A stretch of 7,557 bases of DNA from an uncultured Chloroflexota bacterium (lineage in GTDB: Bacteria > Chloroflexota > Anaerolineae > Anaerolineales > Anaerolineaceae), in NCBI GenBank assembly GCA_902795255.1, contig CADBKS010000145.1, positions 1-7,557 of the forward strand, in the 5' to 3' direction. Positions 1-7,300 of this stretch are shown one piece after another. The position numbers and the translations under genes were made by a program. Numbering within the stretch: position 1 is the first letter of the stretch; each line of letters starts with the position of its first letter. The notes beneath the pieces are model-generated. The model made no database searches, was not told where the DNA came from, and saw only the letters and a program-made list of their open reading frames with translations.

Positions 1-3000
1 TCAGGTCCATCGTTTCCATACTGCCTTCGATGTTCACATCAAACGCCGCGGTCTGACCGGCAAACAGGTCCGAAACCTGTTCCATGCTTCCATCCACAGT
101 GAAATCCGAGAAAGAAAGCGTGACTGCCTTCCGATTGATCCGGGAAGGAAGCTGCAGACCGCCTTCCCCGTTCATCACGGTGACATCCCAGCCATTGATC
201 CATACATCCGCCGTCAGGATGCTGAAATCTCCGTAAAGATCGACATCGCCCGTCATAAAGTTGAAATCGTAGCGGGCGGTGAAATGGTCCCCGTCCCGAT
301 AGAGATCCAGCGAAGTCTGCACTTCCGGAAGCGCGGCCCAGCGGACCATCAGCGGGGCGGACCAGTCAAGCACACGGCCTTCCGGATCGACCGTGACATG
401 ATCAAGCACATTGGCAAACCGTTCTTCCGGCTTCAGAATGAAGCGGAGCTGATAGTCTTCGCCGACCTCAAAAGCATCCGATTCCGAAGCGGGCAGCGGG
501 ATCTCCTCACCGGCATGCAGGAGCTGCACAGTCAGGTTCGCCTTCACATTGCTGACCTCCGCGATCCGGATATCCGCGGAGGGCCGGATCACGGCATCAA
601 ACAGTACACCGGCCGCGGCGGAATCCACCTCAAAGTGCATATCCGTACCGCTTTCGACAGGGAAATCAAACAGCGCGCTGCATTCGGCACTGTCGGTCTC
701 ATTGAATTCATAAAATCCCTGGCAGGAAGTGACGTAATTATACGGCCAGTCGGCGTACAGGCTGACTTTTTCATAATCCAGGACCGCCCGCATATATTCA
801 GAGAGCTCTCCGTCCTCACCCGTCAGACGGGCTTTGAACACGGTATTTTCCCCGACCTGAATTTCAGACGGGACATCAAGATCGACATAAAGCGCTTCTT
901 TTGCGAAAGGCTGGCCGGACATTTCGAGGGAAGCAGCCGCTTCATAAGAATCAGAAACCAGCTCCATCCGCATCGCTCCGCCGGCGGTATCCGCTCCCAT
1001 CGTCTGCGGGAAGCGGAAATCGCAGGAAGCGACCCAGGTCCCGCTCTCGCTCCGGAGCAGATTCCCCATGATATACCCTTCCGTATCCGGAGTGAAGCAG
1101 GCGGGCAGGTCTCCGGTCATCGCCAGACTGTCGAGCAGCGGCCAGGTGACCCGGATATAGTCGCCGGCACCGGGTGCGGTTCCGGAAGGAATGCTGCCGG
1201 TCTCAGCACGCAGGCTGTAGCGGGCGGGCAGGCTGCTGACTCCCGACGCGTTCGGGAAAGGATCCGCGGAGCGGTAAAGCCGGCCGATCATGCCGCTGGC
1301 TGCCGCATCGGTCTCGGGGGCCCCGTCTGTCATATGCAGCCGCAGGGACGGCGTCAGGGAGACCAGCGTCTTCGCGATACCGGCCACGGTGATATCCGCG
1401 GAAGGCCGGAATTCGGCCGTAAACAGCGACCCGACCAGCGGGCTGTTCAGGTCAAAATGCATCACCGAATCCTCTCCGGTGGGAATGTCGAAATAAGCGC
1501 CGCATACCGCTTCCCCGGTTTCGGAGAAGGTATAGAGGCCCTGGCAGTCTGTCGCGTAATTGAAGATCCAGTCGCTGGTAAGGCTGATGTCTCCGGAAGC
1601 GAGCATTGCGCGGGTGTAATCCGAAAGGCCGCCGGTGGAGTCCGTCAGCTTCACGCGGAATTCCGTCTGCTGCATCAGCGGGACCGACGCAGGAACAGTC
1701 ACATCCACAAAAAGTGTCTCGGTCCGGAAAGCGTTTCCGGACATTTCGAATCGGGCTTCCGCCTCATACGCAGCGGAAGCAAGCGTCATCTCCATTGGAG
1801 CACCGGCGGTATTCCCGTCCAGCGTCTGCGGGAAGCGGAAATCGCAGGCAGCGCTCCAGGTCCCGTCGGCAGAAGCGCTCAGCGTACCGAGCATATATCC
1901 GTCTTCAACGGGGACCAGGCAGGCCGGCAGGTCACCGGATGCCGCCAGGCTGTCCAGCACGGGCCAGTCCACTTTCACGTAATCGCCCGGAAGCGGTTCG
2001 CTGCCCGTGTTGACACCGCTCACAGAAGCTTTGAGGCTGTAAAGCGCCGGCGCGGACGTATCATTATAATAATTCGGGGAATCCCCTGCCGTACGGTAAA
2101 GCGGGGCGATCGTGCCGCCGGCCGCGGCATCCGTTTCGGCCGCGTCCGCGGTCATGCGGAGCGTCAGCGACGGGGTCAGGACGGCTTGAACGCGTTTGAC
2201 TTCAGGCACCGTGAGATCCTGTGCCGGACGGTACTGTACATTGAAAAGTCTGTTCAGGACAGTGCTGTCCAGTTCAAAATGCATCGCGGACGGACTGTCT
2301 GTCGACTGCACAAAATCAGCCGTACAGGAGGCTTCCCCGTTTTCGGAAAGCGTATATACGCCCTGACAATCCGTCAGGAAATTATGTTCCCAGGTGCTGA
2401 CCAGGGCCGGATCCGCGGAAGCAAGCACCGCGCGCAGATAATCCGAGATCCCGCCGTTTTCTTCCTTCAGGCTGACACGCATTTCATTCGGCTGCATCAG
2501 CAGCATATGGGCCGGGACGTCGATATCCACAAAGAGCGTATCCCGTCTGAATGCCGATCCGCTCATCTGGACCCGTGCGGAAGTCTGATAGGCACCGGAG
2601 ATGAGCTGCAGATCCAGCGGCCCCGCCGGGGTATCCGCGGACATGGTCTCCGGGAAACGGAAAGCACATTCCGCGCCCCAGGTGCCGTCCGCAGTCTGCT
2701 CAAGCGTCCCGAGCAGATATCCCGTTCCGGAGGGCACCAGGCATCCGGGCAGGTCGCCCGTTTCTGCCAGCCGATCCAGAACGGACCAGTTCACGAGGAC
2801 GGCATCACCCGACTGCGGCCGCCGTGATGCGGGTACACCGCTGATCTCCGCCCGCAGCGTATAAAGGGCCGGCGCGTCGTCCGAACCGTACGTATTGGGG
2901 AGCTCACCGGCAGTCCGGTAAAGTGCGGGGACCGTTCCGCCGCTGATCTGTTCGGCTGCCTCAGAACCGGCCGCGGCGCGGTACGTCAGCGAAGGCGTCA

Positions 3001-4297
3001 GGACCGCCTGCGTTTTGGTGATCGAAGCGGGCAGCCAGACCTTCAAGTCGGCGAGCTGATAGGAATTGCCGTTCAGGCTGACATCCATCGTTTCCTGATG
3101 CGGATCGGTGATCCCGCCGGGGACAAAGGTGCAGGAGGCACTGTAGCGTCCGTCCGCAGTCTCCGCAAGCTGCAGGAAGGTTCTGCCGTATTGGTCCACC
3201 TCACAGGGGGTTCCGTATTCCGCGGCAAGCGCGGCATCTTCCGGCTGCTGCAGCGCCAGGGCCCAGTCTGCCGGCCACTGGATTCGGGCGGAAAGGCTCC
3301 GTCCGGCAGGCATCGGGGTGCTCCAGTCAGCAGGGATCTTATAGGTGGCGGTGTAAACTTCGTCCGCACGGAGCGCACCGCAGGGGATCATATCACTGCA
3401 CACCATGGTGCCGGTGCCGTCAAAGATCTGGAACTGGTGCGTGGCAGGATATTTTGCGACGCACACCGGATAATAATTCCAGCTCAGCCGGTCCATTTCA
3501 AAGCGGATGCCGCTTTTATAGGTTCCGCCGTCCGCCTCTTCAAGGCTGAACACGATCGGATTTGCCGCGACCCATGCTGCATCCGTAAAACGGATCCGGC
3601 AGGAAAACTGATTGCCGTTCCCGGCATTCCAGGCGTTGCCGGGGATGCGCAGCTGCGTCCGGTCTTCATTCACATACTGCATACATTCGGAAGCCGGATC
3701 AGCCCGCAGAGCGGAAAACGAGGAGGGCAGCGCGGCCGTCAGCACGACACTGTCATTCATTGAACCGTCCGCCGTGATGCGGAAGGTGTACCAGTCATTC
3801 ACATAGACCGTATTGCCGTAGATCTGGGGGGTGCCGTTTCCATCCAGCAGTTCCGGCCGGACCGTGACTTTTTGCGTCACCACGTTCACGGCATCGCGGA
3901 CGCCCGTGATCCGGTAGGAAGCGGACTGCGCCTCAAACGTCCCCGTTTCATCACTGAAAAGGATATCCAGCGTGTAATCCCCCGCAGAAGGCAGCTCCTC
4001 CACAAGGAAGGAGAAACGGACGGAAGTGCCGTCCTGTCTTTCCGGCTCCATGATCATGGTCATACAGGCGCTCTCCGCCGCCCCGGCCGGACAGAGCACG
4101 GCCGTCACTTCCGGCAGGGCCCCCAGGAAGGAAAGGTTCTCATCGGAATCAGCCGTCACGCTGAAGCGGAAGGACTGCCCCGCCGCAAGCATGGACCCGT
4201 CCAGGATCTGCCGCTCCGCCTCCTGGGCGGAAACCGCGCTGATGCCCGCAAGGCAGAAAACCAGTAAAAGGATGATGATGATCTTTGTTCGTTCCAT
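1..4297 (-). CDS. GeneA: very large secreted repeat protein, 3' end outside window
   Basis: No named family is recognised. An ATG at 4297-4295 opens a frame with no stop for 1432 codons to the left edge, so the C-terminus is missing. The start is supported by a good ribosome binding site, a classical signal peptide directly after it, and placement 14 bases after the GeneB stop. Layout: signal peptide 1-24; diverged beta-rich region 25-427; three repeats of exactly 274 residues (428-701, 702-975, 976-1249); a fourth decayed unit from 1250. Each repeat has a first part with C-x24-C, typically LPACLVP then DGTW and CDFRFP, and a second part with C-x13-C, starting TDCQG and followed by MHFEL-type and RPSADITV-type strands. 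There is no catalytic motif or internal membrane span. The paired cysteines imply oxidative folding outside the cytoplasm. The arrangement suits an adhesin or structural surface protein, perhaps paralogous to GeneB. Surface anchoring cannot be judged because the end is absent. Confidence 0.93.
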   Translation of the reverse strand, partial: MERTKIIIILLLVFCLAGISAVSAQEAERQILDGSMLAAGQSFRFSVTADSDENLSFLGALPEVTAVLCPAGAAESACMTMIMEPERQDGTSVRFSFLVEELPSAGDYTLDILFSDETGTFEAQSASYRITGVRDAVNVVTQKVTVRPELLDGNGTPQIYGNTVYVNDWYTFRITADGSMNDSVVLTAALPSSFSALRADPASECMQYVNEDRTQLRIPGNAWNAGNGNQFSCRIRFTDAAWVAANPIVFSLEEADGGTYKSGIRFEMDRLSWNYYPVCVAKYPATHQFQIFDGTGTMVCSDMIPCGALRADEVYTATYKIPADWSTPMPAGRSLSARIQWPADWALALQQPEDAALAAEYGTPCEVDQYGRTFLQLAETADGRYSASCTFVPGGITDPHQETMDVSLNGNSYQLADLKVWLPASITKTQAVLTPSLTYRAAAGSEAAEQISGGTVPALYRTAGELPNTYGSDDAPALYTLRAEISGVPASRRPQSGDAVLVNWSVLDRLAETGDLPGCLVPSGTGYLLGTLEQTADGTWGAECAFRFPETMSADTPAGPLDLQLISGAYQTSARVQMSGSAFRRDTLFVDIDVPAHMLLMQPNEMRVSLKEENGGISDYLRAVLASADPALVSTWEHNFLTDCQGVYTLSENGEASCTADFVQSTDSPSAMHFELDSTVLNRLFNVQYRPAQDLTVPEVKRVQAVLTPSLTLRMTADAAETDAAAGGTIAPLYRTAGDSPNYYNDTSAPALYSLKASVSGVNTGSEPLPGDYVKVDWPVLDSLAASGDLPACLVPVEDGYMLGTLSASADGTWSAACDFRFPQTLDGNTAGAPMEMTLASAAYEAEARFEMSGNAFRTETLFVDVTVPASVPLMQQTEFRVKLTDSTGGLSDYTRAMLASGDISLTSDWIFNYATDCQGLYTFSETGEAVCGAYFDIPTGEDSVMHFDLNSPLVGSLFTAEFRPSADITVAGIAKTLVSLTPSLRLHMTDGAPETDAAASGMIGRLYRSADPFPNASGVSSLPARYSLRAETGSIPSGTAPGAGDYIRVTWPLLDSLAMTGDLPACFTPDTEGYIMGNLLRSESGTWVASCDFRFPQTMGADTAGGAMRMELVSDSYEAAASLEMSGQPFAKEALYVDLDVPSEIQVGENTVFKARLTGEDGELSEYMRAVLDYEKVSLYADWPYNYVTSCQGFYEFNETDSAECSALFDFPVESGTDMHFEVDSAAAGVLFDAVIRPSADIRIAEVSNVKANLTVQLLHAGEEIPLPASESDAFEVGEDYQLRFILKPEERFANVLDHVTVDPEGRVLDWSAPLMVRWAALPEVQTSLDLYRDGDHFTARYDFNFMTGDVDLYGDFSILTADVWINGWDVTVMNGEGGLQLPSRINRKAVTLSFSDFTVDGSMEQVSDLFAGQTAAFDVNIEGSMETMDL
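2..550 (-). repeat. GeneA fourth, degenerate and truncated repeat unit
   Basis: Residues 1250-1432 open with NVKANLTVQL, matching the first strand of the repeats, and retain a DGDHFTARYDFNF stretch that aligns with DGTWSAACDFRF. Here the second cysteine is Tyr1343 and no cysteine exists anywhere in the visible unit, so both partners are gone. The spacing from copy 3 to this motif is shorter (251 rather than 274). It may be a capping unit or the start of another domain series; the window ends inside it. Confidence 0.6.
551..1372 (-). repeat. GeneA 274-residue repeat, copy 3
   Basis: Residues 976-1249 begin KTLVSLTPSL. Cysteines at 1067/1092 and 1192/1206 keep the 25- and 14-position offsets and the 274-residue period. 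Small changes include CFTP for CLVP and an acidic variant of the second hairpin (NETDSAEC). It ends at RPSADIRIAEVS, after which the pattern decays. Confidence 0.87.
1373..2194 (-). repeat. GeneA 274-residue repeat, copy 2
   Basis: Residues 702-975 carry cysteines 793/818 and 918/932, each exactly 274 residues after its counterpart in copy 1. Landmarks are LYRTAG, PALYSL, LPACLVP, DGTWSAACDFRFPQT, TLFVDVTVP, TDCQGLYTF and RPSADITVA. At the DNA level it shares a 26-base perfect match with copy 3 in the CDFRFPQT-coding segment, exactly 822 bases apart. Confidence 0.87.
2195..3016 (-). repeat. GeneA 274-residue repeat, copy 1
   Basis: Residues 428-701 begin with KTQAVLTPSL and end just before the equivalent RVQAVLTPSL. 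Cysteines are at 519/544 and 644/658. This copy has lost the Asp after the second cysteine (CAFRFP instead of CDFRFP). By eye about half of the residues match copy 2, with the same LYRTAG, PALY, GTL and CQG landmarks. It encodes two beta-sandwich-like subunits in series (my inference), the second starting around the TLFVDIDVP strand. Confidence 0.85.
3017..4225 (-). other. GeneA N-terminal diverged region (residues 25-427)
   Basis: This stretch of about 400 mature residues lies before the regular repeats and does not follow their 274-residue period. It still contains recognisable pieces of the same fold. Cys365 and Cys389 are 24 residues apart, with an ADGRYSASC stretch that matches the ADGTWSAAC stretch of the repeats. 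Cys205/Cys233 is a looser version, and Cys69/Cys78 forms a short loop. A three-cysteine group (279, 300, 306) leaves one cysteine without an obvious partner. The region likely contains two to four diverged beta-sandwich units; the exact boundaries are uncertain. Confidence 0.6.
4226..4297 (-). other. Signal peptide of GeneA
   Basis: Residues 1-24 show a short charged start (MERTK), a hydrophobic core beginning with four isoleucines encoded by four consecutive ATC codons, then leucines and Val-Phe, and a small-residue end (AVSA) before QEAE. The predicted signal peptidase I cut lies after Ala24. Cys15 sits inside the core after Val-Phe; Phe at the -1 position does not fit a lipobox, so a lipoprotein is unlikely. 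This directs GeneA to Sec export. Confidence 0.85.
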
Positions 4298-4300
4298 TCG

Positions 4301-4311
4301 ATCCTGCCTTT
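4301..4311 (-). promoter_or_regulatory. Ribosome binding site of GeneA
   Basis: The minus strand reads AAAGGCAGGAT just before the ATG at 4297. It offers two purine-rich AGG cores, one about 4 bases (AGGA) and one about 9 bases from the start. It fills the 14-base gap after the GeneB stop, which leaves no room there for a terminator. Any separate promoter for GeneA would have to lie inside the 3' end of GeneB, and I see no convincing one. Co-transcription with re-initiation is the simplest reading. Confidence 0.75.
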
Positions 4312-7300
4312 CTACGGTTCAATATCGACCGAAAGCGATACCGGGGAAAACGTCCCGTAACCGAGATTGTTGGTAAGCGCCCTGTAGCCGGAAAATTCAT
4401 AAGCGTTCCGGTCATACTCGTACAAGACCCCGACGAGGAAATACCGGTAATTTTCGGGTTTCATCGTAAGGTTTTTGATCTCTATCGTCGCGCCGTTTTT
4501 CGTGATATCCGCTGTATACCCGAATCCGAGATCGACATGGTGGGTCTCGCCGTCTGAAAGACTGCGGATCTTTTTCCAGTCTGTCAGGAAATAACGATAA
4601 TCGCCAACGTCCGGCGGTTCACCCTTGCTCAACTGAAGCTTCAGATCGCCGAAGACCCGGTAATCCGTATCCCACAGATCCGAATAATTGTTAAGCGTAA
4701 AGGTAACGCTCGTCGTCTCCGTGGATGTTTTCAACGCGTCAGTGACGATAAGTCCGGGTCTGGCTTCGGTAAACCTCGTATACGACACGATTGGATTCTG
4801 GACATCAAAGAGATAGCTGTTATCCCCCGTCACCGAGAACAGCGGCTCGCTATAATAGGTGTCCGCCGTCATATTGCGCAGTGTGAATTTCCAGGTAGTA
4901 CCACCCGTGTATTCGACTTCCGCTTCCGCGTCGGTCTGGGCAGGATCGCAGCTGAAACTGCCGGCAGGCATCACCAGGGAACAGGTGTTTACCCGCTCGC
5001 CCCCTGTTTCGTCGGCACCGCGCGCAATGAAATTGAACGTTCCTTCCAGCCCGAGACCGTATTCCGTAAGCCAGTCAACATCATCAATGCTGAATATGGT
5101 CTGCATGAACGCGAATGCGCGGGCAAAACGGGTGGCGTCCGTGATGGAAAGCTGTACATCGACCTTCGAGTAATCCGCCCAGGCCCACGTGGTTCCGGAA
5201 TCGTAATATCCATATTCGCCGCTCAGCCAGATCGCAAAACCGGTGTCTCTTTCCGGCGAGAAATTTCTGTTTATACCGTGAAGATCGCGGACCACGTAAC
5301 GGTTTCCTGTCTTCGTGAGCGTCCCGTCCACGGGGACATAGTCGGGAAATGCGCCGGCCATGATATCATAATAACCGGTCGGTCCGCCCGTTCTGTCAAA
5401 TACGATATGGTTTACGGCATGATATTTCGATTCCACCAAACCAAGCGGATAAGTGATCGTAAAGGTCACATACACATTATTTTCGGATGAGCGCATCGCG
5501 TTTTCAACCGCGATCACAGGCGTATCGTCCTGGATCATCGCATCAATCGGGCGCCCTGTAAAATATCCATAATAAACATCAGAACCGCTTTTGTGGTCAT
5601 ACAGCAGTGCATAGACATTGCTGTCGTCCGAATTGATCTTCCAGTTATTCAGAATATAAGCTGCCGTTCCGCCCGAGAACGTTCCTCCGGTCATGGAAGC
5701 TGTACTACATCCGGAACCGCCGCGCGCGGGCGCGGATCCGAGGTCAAAATTGCAGCTAGATGAAGCGGTGTACCAGTCCGCACTCTTTGGCACCACATTA
5801 TAGAGCTCGCGGATCCGCTGCCAGGTCAGATCCGAACCCGACGGCCGTCCCGCTTCAATGACGGCATCCAGCGTCGCGAAAAGATCACTTTGCTTAATCG
5901 TGACTGCGTCCGAAGCTTTGACCGTCATCGGGATCATTTCAATATTTCTTTCAGCGCCAGGAGAATCGGCACCCAGATACGGACCGGACAGTGATACCTG
6001 CACCCTGTCGAAAAGACCGCCCGGCACACTGAATCCGAACACATCCTTTACAAGGTAACGATCCCCGTCCACCACAGTGACCGTTCCCTGACAAGGCGAT
6101 TCAAACTGCATCGACTCCCTGTCGAATTTACACTCGGAATTTCCTCCGGAGATCGTCAGGGCAACCTTTCCGTCAAAGATCCCGTATTTTTCCAGATCAG
6201 CGGGAACCTCCCCGATCGAGAAGATCGCGCTGGCGGTGTTTTTGTCCGCGTTGACCGCGTTGTCAATTTTGACCTCGACGGAGCGTTTCTCCGGGTTTTT
6301 GTCTGAAACGCTTGCCGCGGCAAAGAACTCGTCCGGGCTGCTGCAGGTATCTTCTGAGCTGTCACAGCTGTATTTAAGTTCCAGGCTCTTAATTTCCCCG
6401 GTACTCCAGACGTTTTTGATCACAAATTCGATCAGACCGCTTTCCGGATCGGTGCGGGTGACCTCCACATTGCTGTCACTGATCGTTCCGGCAGTGAGAT
6501 CATAAACATACCGGACCTCGGAATCATCGGTATTCGCTGCAATGATCGTCAGTTCTTGATACGGCTTGACGCTGTATTTTTCCGCGATGGCGGGATCATA
6601 GTGAAGCTGAGCCGTCAGGAACGCATGGTTCCGTGCATTTTCAACCATGAAGCTCTCCGTGATCTCCAGCCGAACCTCATCTTTTTGCTCCGGAACGATA
6701 TCGATATACTTTACATCCTCCTCTGCAGAGGGATAAAAGTAGAAAAAGTTATTGTCCGGCACCCCGTCATATTTCACCCGGATCCTGTCCGCGACGGGAC
6801 TCATGCCCGACAGCGCATAGAACCGGTAAACGAAACCGTCATCGGTATCTTCCCGTTCAACAGTGGTTTCCGGCAGTATATATATTGTTTTGCCTTCTTT
6901 TTCCTCTTTCTCTTCCGGCTTCACACAGGCATCATCGAGTTTCCCGGTATACAGATCCAGTTTGCATTCTTTTTCACTTCCTGATTCACTATTCCTCAGC
7001 GTGAAGGTTACCGTCCCGTGGCCCCATTCGGATTCCAGCGTGGATCTGGTCTTATCGGCCTCCGGCCCGAGCCCGTAGGTATCCGGGAGCGTCCGGTCAT
7101 ACGCAAACACCAGTTCAAATTGCTCGCTGGTATGATCCGGCAGCATCCCCACCGGATCATTAATGGTGAGCTTCACCGGGATCCGCTTCTGGACATTGAC
7201 GGTCCCTTCCGCGTCCGCGGGAGCATAGAAGCTGTCACCGGCATAATGGGCTTTGAGTCGGATCTCACCGAAGCGGCCTTCATCGCCGAATTTTGAGACG

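Noticed and set aside
722..2368. CQG motifs as internal thioester sites
   Set aside because: Each CQG cysteine has a regular partner 14 residues on, and adjacent Cys-Gln is not the arrangement of bacterial thioester domains, where the Gln is far away in sequence.
284..2827. 847-residue open frame on the plus strand
   Set aside because: It is exactly antisense and in codon register with GeneA. Its openness follows from the absence of TTA, CTA and TCA in the sense gene, and its apparent internal repeats mirror the 822-bp repeats. It has no domain I recognise and is rich in Arg, His and Gly as antisense frames often are.
4247..4264. Lipobox around Cys15 of GeneA
   Set aside because: Val-Phe precedes the cysteine, and Phe at -1 is not tolerated in a standard lipobox. 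A signal peptidase I site after AVSA fits better.
3098..4267. Plus-strand frames of 221 and 131 residues (3098-3763 and 3872-4267)
   Set aside because: Both lie opposite the GeneA N-terminal coding region, lack recognisable domains and have shadow-like composition.
4274..4285. Four-fold GAT/ATC trinucleotide run in the GeneA signal peptide as a phase-variation tract
   Set aside because: It is only four units and trinucleotide, so slippage would not shift the frame. It simply encodes four isoleucines.
4298..4500. Separate promoter for GeneA inside the 3' end of GeneB
   Set aside because: No pair of -35 and -10 like hexamers with sensible spacing stands out on the minus strand; co-transcription is simpler.
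5718..5740. GC-rich, CG-alternating patch as a regulatory or structural element
   Set aside because: It lies inside GeneB and is explained by the Ala/Arg/Gly codons of the Gly/Ser-rich loop.
6556..6984. 142-residue plus-strand frame
   Set aside because: It is antisense to GeneB units 2 and 3 in codon register. The apparent hydrophobic Phe-rich segment is the complement of the Lys/Glu-rich loop.
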